DNA of 64,000 nucleotides from Oegoconia quadripuncta (GCA_949316235.1 OX438754.1:4511501-4575500), one strand, 5' to 3'; numbered from the stretch's first letter, positions 43,471 to 55,828 are shown. Translations and numbers: made by a program. The notes: generated by a model from the sequence alone, not told the origin.

Positions 43471-43754
43471 AACTCCGTGATAGACTTTAGGTTTCTCGTC
43501 TTTGTACTGGAATGATATGTGATAAACATAATGGAGCATTAAAAACATATTTTTAAATGTAGAATTTATTAGTCGGAGGTTAGTAGTAGTAGTGATAGAT
43601 CATGCCCCGAAGTCTCAAAACTGTTGCCTCTACCTTTTATACATAGGATGTGTTGGGTTCATAGTCCACATAATAATCAACGTTACACGAATCGTTCAAG
43701 TAGTTATGACATCACCTACTTGTGATTCTGAGTATAAGTATCTGGCTTTTTAGC

Positions 43755-44115
43755 GGGATCTCGGCGAGTGAAGTTGCAATTTTCTTTATAATTCTTATAA
43801 TTTGTGCATTCTGACTTTTGAAGCTTAATAATGGCAGGATATTGTGCAGCAAAAGTTAGTGATGGTGTACAAGTGAAGGGAACTGTAAATTAAAGTGCGT
43901 AACGGAGCTTTCTGGTTCCCACAAGAAGCCGCCAAAATCTTTTGTAAAGTATTCTGCCACTTTACTGAAGAATGACTTGACCGTGACTAGACTCTGTATA
44001 CGCCAAGTATACGACGAATTACTTGTTTTGACTGAGACTGACTTATAAACTCAAGAAATAAGAGAAATAAGACTTGGCTGTATGGGTGTAAATCCCTGTG
44101 CCTTCTCCGAGAGGA
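43755..44115 (+). repeat. ~350-bp inverted repeat, left arm (flanks exon 12)
   Basis: From CGGGATCTCGGCGAGTGAAG to CCTTCTCCGAGAGG. About 90% identical in inverse to 45,308-45,673. A largely open frame crosses it (with one stop shortly after LTETDL) but no family is recognised. Confidence 0.85.
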
Positions 44116-44412
44116 CAAAAACAAAAATTGTCAAGTTGGTATACGTATCTACTTACGTTTAGAAGTGGAGCCAAGCCACGTCAGCAACCGCAAAGGAAAT
44201 AATTTGCCGCGCACAATGCTGCGCAGTGCTTCGTAGCCGCTTCCTCATGCTTAGATCGTCCATTGATGCAAATTAGAAATAGCAGACTGCCTGCCGGCCA
44301 CAGCGCTTCATTTCCTTTAATATACAAAGACCCTTGCGCACAACGAGTAACAATTCTATCCACGTTGTGTCCAATCTAAAACTATTTGAAACTAAAACAC
44401 TATTTTTCACAG

Positions 44413-44666
44413 GAAGCTTCCTATGGACAAAGAGGGGAGGAAAGCATCCACTACTCCTGCTATCTGGCTATACCTTCAGCTACCAAAAGCGAAACGCCGA
44501 CGGAAGAGTCTCCTGGTATTGCTCAAGACGGCTGAAGGGGTGCAGAGCGTCAGCCATCAGTTTTGGATCTCAAGTATTAGCATATAAGCCTCATGATCAT
44601 TTACCACCTAAACTTCGTGAAACCTCCGACACTTACATTCAGAAATCATGGGATAACGCCGTATAA
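44413..44666 (+). CDS. mod(mdg4): FLYWCH terminal exon 12 (group D)
   Basis: The acceptor tatttttcacag ends at 44,412. GA completes the split codon and 83 residues follow. Landmarks are GGKHPLLLLSGYTFSY, WYCSRRLKGCRAS and KPHDHLPP. Here the W-x-C core is closest to the family name pattern. The open frame upstream to 44,334 lies in the intron. This exon is the only one enclosed between long inverted repeats, which may affect folding of the pre-mRNA around it. An AATAAA near 44,744 could end this isoform. Confidence 0.84.
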
Positions 44667-44874
44667 GTGGTACACGGCCAATTGGTCTGCGCCTTAAACT
44701 TTGCATAAAAATTAAAGTTAAATTAAGTAGAAAAAAACTAAATAATAAAACGATTTAAGAATGAAGTAGGTACTTGTAATAAAACGAAAGTCATGCGTGT
44801 CCCATACATTATTTTCAGTATAGAGGGTGTGTTTCGACAATCGTGTTCGATGGAATCTGCTGAATTTTTAAAAA

Positions 44875-44945
44875 TAATCCTATACTCGTCGTATCGTCAC
44901 TTTCCAACAGGTGAGATTGTGGTCAAACGCGTAAACAGTTAATTG
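44875..44945 (+). mobile_element. LINE 3'-end scrap
   Basis: CGTCACTTTCCAACAGGTGA and GATTGTGGTCAAACGC match the complement of the tails at 20.8 and 32.8 kb. Confidence 0.5.
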
Positions 44946-45307
44946 TTGAAGTTTAATTGTTACTTTTATCACTTAACTCTGTAACTTTTCATAGTTTGAT
45001 TTCTACCTATTGAGTTAATTTAGGAGGGAGTTTGTTTTCAAGTACCTATGTCATTTGTTCGCGAAGAATGCGTTTGTAATACGGCATGTGGATGTGGAGT
45101 CACTTGCGTTTACCCCAAGGTTTTACACGAGATAAATTACAGTCTATCACAGGATTGTACATAGTACAAAGGGCGCGAGACTGCGACAGCGGCGGCTGCG
45201 ATTATGTATTATTGTAACCTGTGACGAAATCCTCACCGCCTCCGCGCCGCCTGCTGTCATCCACATCGTGTCGTGGCCCGTCTCATTTTTTTTTTTCGTT
45301 TCATTCT

Positions 45308-45673
45308 CTCCTCTAGGAGAAGGCAAAGGGATCTAGCCCATAACAGCCATGTCTTATTTCTCTTATTTCTTCAGTTTGTAAGTCAGTCTCAGTCAAAACA
45401 AGTAATACGTCGTATACTTGGCGTATACAGAGTCTAGTCACGGTCAAGTCATTCTTCAGTAAAGTGGCAGAATGCTTTACAAAAGATTTTGGCGGCTTCT
45501 TGTGGGAACCCGAAAGCTCCGTTACGCACTTTAATTTACACTTCCCTTCACTTGTACACCATCACTAACGTTTGCTGCACAATATTCTGCCATTATTAAG
45601 CTTCAAAAGTTAGAATGCACAAATTATAAGAATTATAAAGAAAAATGCTACTTCACTCGCCGAGTTCCCGCCA
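45308..45673 (-). repeat. ~350-bp inverted repeat, right arm
   Basis: Inverse of 43,755-44,115, with CACTTCCCTTCACTTGTACA and GGCGGCTTCTTGTGGGAACC clearly matching. Ends in CTCGCCGAGTTCCCGCC. Confidence 0.85.
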
Positions 45674-45924
45674 AAAAAAAACCGTGGCCCGTCTCAGTTC
45701 CTAGATTTTGACAATGTCTCCTGTCTATGGCCGAATGTAGGTACATTACCTACTCTATGAATATTAATTGCAATAATAAATCAATATTTTTTATTTTCAT
45801 AGCTAAAAACATAGTTATTATTATATTATACAGGTTGTCTGGAAAGGTATTTTGTGAGTTAAGTGCATTTTATTAAATCCGTCAGTATTAGCGCAAATTA
45901 TATTATTTATTTATTAAAAAAAAA

Positions 45925-46110
45925 ATACGCATCTCTGGGTACAGGACACGTATTTGTGCCCTTTGGTGTGGAGACCTTAGGCCCGGGGGCACGAAGCGCG
46001 ACGATTTTGCAAAGATCTGTCGTCGCGCTTGTATGAGATATCTGGTGACAAAAGAGACTATACAAGCAGGTAACGCTGCCAGTCGTTTGTGCACCCTCCC
46101 ACAGGGTACA
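45925..46110 (+). mobile_element. Degraded reverse-transcriptase tail
   Basis: In shifting frames the plus strand reads ETLGPGARS and, further on, TIQAGNAAS followed by TLPQG, the same C-terminal LINE pattern as at 32.0-32.3 kb but with frameshifts and stops. Confidence 0.55.
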
Positions 46111-46843
46111 ACACGTTTTCTACTTATCATAATCATGGAGAAAACGTGTTCTAGTCTGTTTCCGTGCTTTTGTATTCAATTTTATTCTTTTTTTTTATTT
46201 TTTGTAATATACATTTGTTGTATGTAAAAATTGTACAGTTTTGCCCAGTATTAGCTGATCGCGAGACGTTATAATGAAACGTAGGTAAATTTTGCAAGAC
46301 CAATTTACATTTATATAAAATTCGACTCGCTGTACCCAGCCTAAGTTTTATAGATACGAATTATGGTTTTAGTGAAATATTAACTGTACATACTCCGAAG
46401 TAATTTCATGACACCCTGTATATGGCTTACTAGTTATTTGAAAAGATCTAACCGTTTTACCAATCACCTGTTTAATAAAAGGCCTAATCCATAGATAATT
46501 ATTGTGCATTAATTAATTAACCTATTAAGTATAGGCAGGTAAGTGAAATGTTAAGTTATAAACAAACATATAGATGCTCTAGGTAGAGTAGTGGTATGCC
46601 TTTAAAAATAATGTAGAGAATTGTACATAGGTTTATAATTTCATAGTTTTACACATCATGTTTTCAAATTTAATGGGACATGATAATTATAGCCTTCCCA
46701 GCTTACAACCCTTGACGACTCATAATATAGGCTATTAATGATGTTTGTTTGTGTACGTGTATGTGTTTATGGATATATCAATAAAGTTTAATCAAACTCT
46801 TTATCGTCGTCAGCAGCCTTCGGCAAACGACCGTCGTTGAAGG

Positions 46844-47041
46844 TGCAGGTAAAAGCATACACATAACGCGCTAGATCTATTGCATTAAATTACGTCGTGC
46901 AAGGCAAAACGAGACATGGATATCGTGATCATGCAGGGTGCACCACGCACCAGCTTGTATTTGTTTGCAAGATAATAGTTATTTTAATTAATGCAATAAA
47001 TCTAGCGCGCTAAAGAACATAAGGGTATGCTTTTAGCTGCA
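46844..47041. mobile_element. Small inverted-repeat element
   Basis: TGCAGGTAAAAGCATAC at the left and GTATGCTTTTAGCTGCA at the right, with an inner pair CGCGCTAGATCTATTGCATT and AATGCAATAAATCTAGCGCG. About 200 bp, non-coding. Confidence 0.65.
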
Positions 47042-47044
47042 GGT

Positions 47045-49795
47045 GACTGTACTTACGGTTGTCTCAGGCCACTGGTTGACCGTTGACGGTCGTGGACAAC
47101 TCAAGTATTACCATTGGTCGAAGGCTTGAATGTTCCGTCCTGTCTCTATCTATCGCGTACTCCGGACGCGTCATCAGTGCCACCAACATAACCCGTAGTC
47201 TCTCTACAAAGACACGAAATTGGCTTTGTCTCTATCTTACTCACAAAGCATAGCTTGATAGTACCTAGGCTTCTATTTCGTATCGTTAGGCCCCGCAGTT
47301 CTTGACGGTCGAGTAATTATCGCAAAATCGATTTACAAATGTCGGAGATATGCTGTACAATACATAACCTTCTCCTTTTTGAAGTCAGTTGTAAATAACA
47401 AAAACGCTATTTTTATTCTAATTACAAATTTTGGGGCATACCTTTCGAAGTCGCAGGCTGACAGCGTATCTGTGACCCCTAAAGTATGTTATATCAGCTA
47501 AACTATTAGCATAGTGTATTTCCTTCTTATTCGAATTGTCCTATTTAACCCCTCTGTAGTTGCTTTATACGTATACATGCTTTTTTGATAGAAATTTATG
47601 ATTGTGTGAATTATTTTGATCGTGCTAATGTATTGAATAATTAGGATGTTATGTGGTTAAATATATACAGTCGATGGCACGACGACCGTAATACTACAGT
47701 TACGATTGCGCTCATAGTTAGTACTCAGAATGATTGTCCTTGAATATTTATTTAGAATATTTTGTAAAAAAATATCACTAACGCGGCAAATATCTAAACC
47801 CTCAACATTCTTAGTTTTACTTTGATAACGTCAAAAATTTAAACGTCCAGAAAAAATAGTGCGATATCATATTTTTACATCAGCTAAACCAAGGGTAAAA
47901 AATTATAAAATAGGACGATTGACCCCAGACCTGCTTATCTATACCAGAGGTGTTACAGTTGTTGTGCGGCCTCCTGTACCTACCTATTGATATGAAAGAT
48001 GATATTAGGTACCTAATAACAAATTTAGGTCTAAGTATTACAACTTGTATTTTATTATACTTAGAACAATCGTAGGGAATTAGTTATCTCATTTAATTAA
48101 GTGATTTGTGATGCTTATTTGTAGATAGCTTTAAATTAAATGCGAATTAATATAATTTCACACTTTATTTTTAAAAATAGTTATACAAAAAAAAAATTGT
48201 CTTATTAAAGATCTCTATTAATTATAATGTTATTTTCATCGTTTAGGTCTTCCGTTGTGTAAAAAATTTAAATTATACCTAATATAATCAAAACTGGCTA
48301 TATATACCTATGTGTACCTAATCGTGTATTATAGTCCATAATATTAAAGAAAGAAATAGTTCTTATCATTGGCTCAATGTTAACAATATAATAACCTACC
48401 TGCATAAGAGGAGGTACGAGATCGATTCCTCAGCGGGAAAAATTTTCAGTATCAACTCAAAGTGATTTGTGTCACGGCTACATTTGGTAATTTTTATTTC
48501 ATTGCTTCTTTACCAACATGCAATAAATCACAGTGCATAGTCAAACAGTTAATGAACCAAGCAAATTTTCACCGTAGCAAAAGTCTCATGTTATACCATA
48601 CATTGTTTATAACCCTTCCACCGCTAAGGATTTTACTCAAACACTTAACTATACGTCACTTTATGTCAGAACGTGCATGGTTATTTCGGCCAGTACGGAA
48701 GTTTGAGCCACAGTATTTTTTTTATAAATCTTTGGTCTCAACTAGGAATTGATCAGGGTATGATCTGATGATGACCATTAGTTTAGAGTGAAAGGAGGAA
48801 CTCCAGATCGCCATTTCTTATTTTATGAACAAGGTGGTGGACGTGATGAGGACGCGGAAGTCGCTGGTGGCAGGCCGCTTCCAACATGACGCTTGGAATT
48901 TTATTGAGGAAGCGTATATGTTCAGCAGTGCTCACATGGTGGTAATGATGAATAAAGGGTTTGTAAAGACTCGTCTCTGATTGGTCATAATTAACTCGCG
49001 CCCCGATCAATCTCGGAGAACCAAAGCGTCAAAGTAACCTCTGTCAGTAATATATCAGAATATGGCAGTGAAAGGGTTAATATCATAATTGTGTTCCGGC
49101 TGTATGATAGCCATAATTATAAGTCCGTATAATTTGGGGCTTCCACCTGCGTCATTTTCAGCAATTTTTTTTTTTGTAAATCAAGTAGCCATTGTGTATA
49201 CCTATGGTATTAAGTTATTGGATATTTTTAGGAATTGTTTTATTTGTTAATTAGAACCTAAATACGACAAGATTATATGAGTTAGCTTCATTATTATGTA
49301 TAAATGTATCTGTTGTAACACATCTACACATTCGTAATTTATTAGTCTCGAATACGTGATTATGTATCGCCTATATATATTATATAATCGAACATAGTTT
49401 AAGAATCATCTTGCCGTTTGTTCCTAGTTACTTTTTACAATCTAGTTGAATAGAATTGTAAGTTTATTTATTTCTCGTAATATAACTATTAATAATAAGT
49501 TATTGCATTTTCACTGTTAACTAAAATATTTCCAAGGTAAGTAGATCAATTAATATCAATGCTATGGTTGCCAGAATACTGGCAGCTTTTTCTCATTGAA
49601 TGCAAATAATTATACTTATTTTGTCAAAAATTGCCAAAACAACCGACATCAGTAAGATTTTTCACCATTATCTATCTCCGAAGTGCATCATCAGAGATTT
49701 CTATGGGACCACTGGCGGGGAACCCTGTTAAACAAAAAATAACCATCAAAATCGGTTAAGAATTGTCGATAATATGAACTACCTCCTCCTTTTTG
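47045..49795. other. AT-rich spacer, no gene seen
   Basis: 2.7 kb with no FLYWCH signature. A decayed S1-like head (CATTGGCTCAATGTTAAC then GAGATCGATTCC) lies at 48,367-48,432. The short frames at 48,462 and 48,783 are not supported. Confidence 0.45.
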
Positions 49796-49800
49796 GTCGA

Positions 49801-50045
49801 CGACGTGTTTGGTGTAGTGGTTAGAAACTCTGACTGCTATACCGAAATGTCGCGGGTTCAAATCCCGCTAGGGGCACATGTTTGTACGTAAATACACGTG
49901 TTCCCGAGTCATGGACGTTTTTCATTTATATATGTATTTATTTACAAAAAAAAATTATGTGTTTGTGTAGTTTATCAAGCATCTGGTATCCAAATTAAAG
50001 CCTAGTTGCTTAGTTTGGAACTCGATGGTGCTTTGTGTATGTGCA
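49801..50045 (+). mobile_element. SINE family S2, plus-strand copy
   Basis: GTTTGGTGTAGTGGTTAGAA (A box) and GCGGGTTCAAATCCCGC (B box), then GAGTCATGGACGTTT and the TGCTTAGTTTGGAACTCGAT end. Confidence 0.82.
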
Positions 50046-50077
50046 AAGATATTTATATTTATTTTATTACTAGCTTT

Positions 50078-50645
50078 CCGCCCGCGACTTCGCCCGCGTG
50101 GAAAATTTTTATCAAAATCGGTTCAGCAAAAAAAGTTGCCTATATGTTAATCCAGGTCCTAATTTCATTCGAAATCCGTCCAGCCGTTTAGGCGTGAAGA
50201 GGTGTTACCTACATACAGACATACATACCCACACACATACAGACATACACATACTTTCGCATTTATAATATTAGTTGGGTTTTATTTTTTGAGTCGGTTA
50301 AATACCATTTATGGATTATAATCTGATACCGATTCTGACAAAGGAGATTTTAAGAAAAAGACGTACTGCGCCGACCCCATATAAATTGCCTGGGCAAGGT
50401 ATAGGTACATCTAAATATATATAACTCAAAGGTGACTGACATAGTGATCTATCAACGCCCAGCCCAAACCACTGGACGGATCGGGCTGAAATTTGGCATG
50501 CAGGTAGATGTTATGACGTAGGCATCCGCTAAGAAAGGATTTTGATAAATTCTTCCCCCAAGGGGATAAAATAGGGGATGAAAGTTTGTTGTTTGTATTT
50601 TGATAAAATCTTCCACGCGGACTAAGTCGCGGGAGGAAAGCTAGT
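50078..50645 (-). mobile_element. Dispersed lepidopteran repeats (CCGCGACTTCGCCCGCG type)
   Basis: Two neighbouring pieces. The first (50,078-50,278) has TTCCGCCCGCGACTTCGCCC, AATCGGTTCAG, CCGTCCAGCCGTTTAGG and ends CGCATTTATAATATTAGTTG. The second (50,440-50,645) has CCACTGGACGGATCGGGCTG and ACGCGGACTAAGTCGCGGG. I recognise these phrases as very common in lepidopteran genomes; the element class is uncertain. Confidence 0.6.
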
Positions 50646-51039
50646 ACAACATATGTTTTATCGCTCTTGTAAAACTTAAGTTCAAAATAGGAGATAACAA
50701 TGATAAAGAAATAACAATTCACTAGTTCGTTCTAGAATGCCTACATCTCTATGACCTCACACTGGTCAGTAGACAGTCATTTTGTTTTTTTTTGATCCGA
50801 GTTTGAAGCCTGCCTGTTTGTCTGTCTGTGTATCTATGTCTGAACAGATTTGAAAAGGTTTCTCATTTACGAAGCCGTTGCGAGAATGTTCTTAGCCAAG
50901 TTTGATAGAAATGGGTTCAGCCCTTTTAAAGATTTTACGTTTGTAATACATATATGATATTTTTAAATAATCTTGAAAGTTTTCGAAATTTTCTTCTTTT
51001 GTAAATTTTTGTGTACTCACATAACCGGTTATTTTACAG

Positions 51040-51302
51040 GTACGCTAATACCCTCTGGAAAAGGGAAGCATCCCCTCCTTGTCTACAAGAACTTCACCTA
51101 TACATATAAAGTGCTCTCGGGGTCAGGGATATTGTGGCATTGCTCCAGAAGGACGAGGACAGGATGCAAGGCCTTCATAAAGTCCATGCCCAGTCGCATG
51201 GATATGATTATGGAGGTTTTCGACCAGCACTGCCATAACCCTCGGATTTCGCAATCCTCGCCCATAAGCTTGCAACCTCGTACACCGTTCTATCTTAGTT
51301 AA
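51040..51302 (+). CDS. mod(mdg4): FLYWCH terminal exon 13 (group D)
   Basis: The acceptor ggttattttacag ends at 51,039. GT completes the split codon and 86 residues follow. Landmarks are GKHPLLVYKNFTYTY, WHCSRRTRTGCKAF and the altered histidine region DQHCHNP, in which an extra cysteine lies between the two histidines. The tail (SQSSPISLQPRTPFYLS) has lost the charged KDGRY-type ending. It sits 6.4 kb from exon 12, the widest gap in the array. Confidence 0.83.
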
Positions 51303-52165
51303 TGCGTATGTAAGTTTAGATTTAAAGTGGAGGGAGTAATCTGTTCGTCTCTTTATTTTGTTAGTATATGTTCGCTTTAATTAAGTTTTCCGTATTTTGA
51401 TATGGATGATATTTTTTCCCGATTAGGTCAACCAACGACGAGGTGCATTAATTCCTCCGCCAGTGAAACTTTGTATATAGTAGTAATTTTATGGACACAT
51501 TGGATTATTTGTCCATCGTAAACTATACTATCGATTCCCGGGAGTGACAAGCTTGTTTTCAAAGCCTTTAAACGCAGTTTTGCTTCTTTTTGAAAGTAAT
51601 GTTTCCTTTAAATAGAATTTGCTATCTTCGATATTTGATAGTTCTTTTCCTCCAAATATTGAGGGTTCAAAAATTCTACAAACTGCAAAGCTTTACAAAC
51701 GGAGGAATTATTGTCATGGTAGTCATACAACGAAAATCCTCGTTGATTGGGCTAATCTGACAATCGGATTTCGCTGGGTACGAATCTATGTCATTTCTGG
51801 TATCCACACTGGCTTTCCAACTATCGATAACTGATGCACTTCAAAAGCTTATGGCGCCGGTGTCTCCAGAATCATTTAGAAAATTTTAAAACTGGCTCAA
51901 TAATTCAGAATGGTAAGCAAGGAGCTAGCTTTCTCTTGGTATATAATTGTAATAATGATTACATTTAAAATTGACACCGCGATCTAAAATCATGTTTAAT
52001 TTCATTACATTCCCTAAAACAAACGAATGGAGAGAATATGATATTAGCTACTCCGTTACTGGTTCGCCAAATAATTTGAAAATTAGCGTGAATGCATTAG
52101 CAATTGCGTGTGGAGTATTCACGGTCGCCTCACTGAATTGAATAAAAAATTGATATTCAGAAATT
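51303..52165. other. Spacer after exon 13, no gene seen
   Basis: No element recognised. Confidence 0.45.
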
Positions 52166-52167
52166 GC

Positions 52168-52449
52168 AATAAATAAATAATAAATAAATAAATATCCTTA
52201 GACATATACACAACGCCATCTAGTTCCACAGTAAGCAACTATAGGCTTGTGTTGTGGATACCAGATGGTTGATATACTACATAATACATTTTCTTTTTGT
52301 AAATAAATACTTATTATAAATGAAAACATCCATACCTCGGGTACACATGTCCGTATTCATCACACAAATATATGCCCCTAACGGGATTCGAACCCGTAAC
52401 CTTTTGGTATAGTAGTCAGAGTTCCTAACCACTACACCAAACTAGTCGC
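52168..52449 (-). mobile_element. SINE family S2, full copy
   Basis: The minus-strand head TTTGGTGTAGTGGTTAGGAA and GGGTTCGAATCCCGTTAGG B-box region, full body, and AAATAAATAAATA-type tail at the left end. Confidence 0.85.
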
Positions 52450-52510
52450 CATGCATGCATGCAATAGTATCTCTTTATAATATTAATTATTCATTTTTCA
52501 ATATCAAGAG

Positions 52511-53322
52511 ACATGCATAGGTTTGTCACTTTTGGACTTGGTCATAAGTGTGAAAGTAACAGACATACAGTCCATCGACATTGAAATCTCGAACGTGTGA
52601 GAATCACAAACTAAAGTTAAACCAAAACCAATAATGTTCCGTTCGAACGGTAAAACCGTTGTAAAATAGCGCGATTGGTCCCCAGGCACCCGATTCTCGG
52701 GCACTCGAGATTTCACTGTCGATATGCATCACTAGGTTTGTCACTTTTGTACTTTCTCAGTGTGAAACGTCGAACGCGTGAGAATCACAAACTAAAGCTA
52801 AACAAAACCAATAATGTTCCGTTCGAACGGTAAAACCGTTGTAAAATAGCGCGATTGGTCCCCAGGCACCCGATTCTCGGGCACTCGAGATTTCACTGTC
52901 GATATGCATCACTAGGTTTGTCACTTTTGTACTTTCTCAGTGTGAAACGTCGAACGCGTGAGAATCACAAACTAAAGCTAAACCAAAACCAAAAACGTTG
53001 CGTTCGAACGGTAAAACCGTTGTAAAATAGCGCGATTGGTCCCCAGGGACCCGATTCTCGGGCACTCGAGATTTCACTGTCGATATGCATCACTATGTTT
53101 GTCACTTTTGTACTTTCTCAGTGTGAAACGTCGAACGCGTGAGAATCACTGCCCAGGGATTCATGTCACTATAGCACTCGCATGTAAGTGAGAGCCATAT
53201 TAAAGTCCAACGACAGCGAAATCTCAGGTGCGCGAGAATCAGGTTCCAGGCCTTAAACCAGGCCTGTCTGTTACTGTCGCACCTAATATACGTGTGCAAA
53301 AGTGAGAAACCTAGTGATGTGA
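52511..53322. mobile_element. Terminal-inverted-repeat element with an internal 180-bp tandem array
   Basis: The outer ends GGTTTGTCACTTTTGGAC and the inverse of GCAAAAGTGAGAAACC pair. Inside, units start at 52,519, 52,734, 52,914 and 53,095 (spacings 215, 180, 181), the last incomplete. Each has the palindromic core GTTCGAACGGTAAAACCGTT (changed to GCGTTCGAACGG in one) and CCCGATTCTCGGGCACTCGAG. Non-coding. Confidence 0.75.
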
Positions 53323-53330
53323 TCGACATT

Positions 53331-54130
53331 TAAATCTCGATTATGCGAGAATCGACTCCCAAAGGTCTTCCATAAAATGTCTAACTCATTGCTTCATCTG
53401 TTTACAAGCGACTTCACAAAAAATGTCTTCAATTAAGGCGTTAATATTTTTTATTTTTTTATTATTATATGTGTACACTCATTATTTCTTTAATTATTTT
53501 AAGTGTAGCTTTTATATGTAAAATCGCATTGACATATAATTTTCATTGTTAATCTAAAAATTTGTTACACCATTTGTAATAGGTAGGTATATAATATAAC
53601 CTACCTACATTTGTGTATCCTATGATTAAGTAACATTAAATGAAATAAAAATGATTTTTTTTTTCAAATATGGGATTACTCAATAATTGTTCACAAACAA
53701 ACAAACAAAATATTCTTTATTGTACAACAATAAGAAACATAAGAAAAAGGAAAGAAAGAAGAAAAAACAATGTCATTGCGACGTCGTATAAGCCAAATTT
53801 TTTTAGTATGTTGATAATATGTAATGTAAATAAATACGAATATTAATAGTAGGTATGTAATGTGTAATATCCAAATACATAAATCTACTAAAAGGTCCTC
53901 TTAAGTATTTTGGCAAATGCTTCCCACTAAATTGTTAAACACCCTTTCTGAGACGGATCGAACTTAGCCGTCAGCGTTGTGAAAAGCGTGATATTTTATT
54001 AGCGTTCGTATATTAGAGCAAGACAGATAGTGGAAGAAGAGCGCGAAAATATAATGTAGACATGAGACATTCGATGGTTTACAACAGATGGGTGGTTAAG
54101 ATTGTAGGTTAAAATTAGTTAAACCATGGT
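53331..54130. other. AT-rich spacer, no gene seen
   Basis: Low-complexity A/T tracts and an AACAAACAAACAAAAT run at 53,694. No coding signal. Confidence 0.5.
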
Positions 54131-54157
54131 ATTTGAGTACCCCTTTTTTAATTGCAG

Positions 54158-54438
54158 AGTTCGAAATTATGCCCGGAAGAAAATTCCCACTTCTCCTAGT
54201 CAATGGTCACACATACAAAAGGAACTTGTTTCTAAAAAACGGATACATGTCGTGGAAGTGCTCAAGGTGGGACTCGCGCAATTGCAGGGCGAAGATCAGG
54301 ACAACCAATGTGGACCCTTATGCTGCTAATATGATCGTTCTGAAAGGCGATGTGCTTCATAACCATCTCCCGCCTAAAATCATTCGGACCAGAGACGGGA
54401 GGCTTTTCAAAGATTTTGTCAGGGCTCAAACAGAATAA
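54158..54438 (+). CDS. mod(mdg4): FLYWCH terminal exon 14 (group D)
   Basis: The acceptor cttttttaattgcag ends at 54,157. AG completes the split codon and 92 residues follow. Landmarks are GRKFPLLLVNGHTYKR, MSWKCSRWDSRNCRAKI and VLHNHLPP, then RTRDGRLFKDF. A longer insertion (about 12 residues) sits between the cysteines and the histidines compared with groups A-C. The stop TAA is embedded in AATAAA (54,434-54,439), so the signal for polyadenylation may overlap the end of the coding region. Confidence 0.86.
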
Positions 54439-54559
54439 ATATAAAAACACGGGACAGCTTAATATTAAGAGATGTTATATACATACGGTGCTTAAAGGTG
54501 AAAGTTCAAGATTAATACCTATGTCAACAGTGATGATGATGATGGCATTTTTTTTTCTG

Positions 54560-54662
54560 ACACTTACACCAATCATCTAGTCCCAAACTAAGCAAAGCTT
54601 GAACTATGGAATCTAGATAACGGATAAACATACATAAATGTATAAACATCCATGACTCGGGA
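54560..54662 (-). mobile_element. SINE family S2, fragment
   Basis: CCAATCATCTAGTCCCAAAC and ATAAACATCCATGACTCGGG match the S2 body. Confidence 0.55.
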
Positions 54663-54686
54663 ATAAATTTACCTGTCAGTAAAAAA

Positions 54687-55540
54687 TTAGTTTTACCTGT
54701 CAGAGTGACAATTTTATTGTTACGCATTAGATTTCTATGTCTATTTTGGTGCTCATTTAAATTGTTAGTAAATACTTGAAGTATTCACCATCTGAAGTAC
54801 CACTAGTTATAGGGTTTGTTATCGCTATCTTATCTGATGTCTACGTCACGTTTAGAATAGTGACAGGTTATCGTTAAAATTTATTTATACCTTATTTGCC
54901 TCTCTGTCATAATATCCCCTCACCCTGCACCACACGATGTGTCCAATGTATCATTCATTCAAATTGTGGCTGAAGCAGCCATTAGTTTTACCTGTCAGAG
55001 TGACAGTTTTATTGTTACGCATTAGATTTCTATGTCTATTTTGGTGCTAATTTAAATTGTTTGTAAATACTTGAAGTATTCACCATCTGAAGTACCACTA
55101 GTTATAGGTTTTGTTATAGCTATCTTATCTCGTGTCTACGTCACGTTTAGAATAGTGACAGGTTATCGTTGAAATTTATTTATGCATTATATTCTATATA
55201 TTATCCTGCACCACACGATGTTCATTCTTCAAATTTTGGCTAAAGCAGCCTTTACTTTTACCTGTCGTTTGTTCGTTTGTTATGCATTAGATTTCTATGT
55301 CGGTATTGGTGCTCATTTAAATTGGTTGTAAATACTTGAAGTATTCACCATCTGAAGTACCACTAGTTATAAGTTTTGTTATAGCTATCTTATCTGTGTC
55401 TACGTCACGTTTAGAATAGTGACAGGTTATTGTTGAAATTTATTTATACCTACCTTATTTGCCTCTCTGTCATAATATGCCCTCACCCTGCACCACACGA
55501 TGTGTCCAATGTATCATACATTCAAGTTGTAAAGAGTGTT
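54687..55540 (+). repeat. Three-copy tandem repeat (~270-295 bp units) between exons 14 and 15
   Basis: Units begin near 54,687, 54,982 and 55,251. Each has CACCATCTGAAGTACCACTA, TAGAATAGTGACAGGTTAT and CCTGCACCACACGATG. The units differ by small deletions. No FLYWCH exon or conserved frame lies inside. Confidence 0.9.
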
Positions 55541-55828
55541 CAATCTCATAATTATTATTGTTGTGCCAAATTAAAGATATTTCTTAAATTTTCGCTGTTC
55601 CTTATTTACGTTTCCTACCTATTACAGTGGCCATTTTAACTAAAGAATTTTGAGTTTTTTATGTTTTCATTTTATTTACCTGTGGTCCTTATATTTACTT
55701 GTAGGATGCGACTTGTTCTGTCTTTGTTACACATTAAACCTTTTGTTATATGTACCTACAATATGATAGATAATATGTTTAGTTTTAATTTATTTATGTC
55801 TATTTAATATACATACCTTACGTTACAG

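Noticed and set aside
44334..44412. ATG-initiated extension of exon 12
   Set aside because: Lies before a clear acceptor used in the same phase as all other exons.
48440..48752. attttcag followed by TATCA, like the group C acceptors, with a 96-residue frame
   Set aside because: No FLYWCH residues follow in any frame.
49801..49880. tRNA-like sequence with good A and B boxes (also at 22.9, 25.7, 33.4, 37.3, 40.0, 52.4 and 63.4 kb)
   Set aside because: Cloverleaf pairing is incomplete and each is followed by the same SINE body, so these are SINE heads and not tRNA genes.
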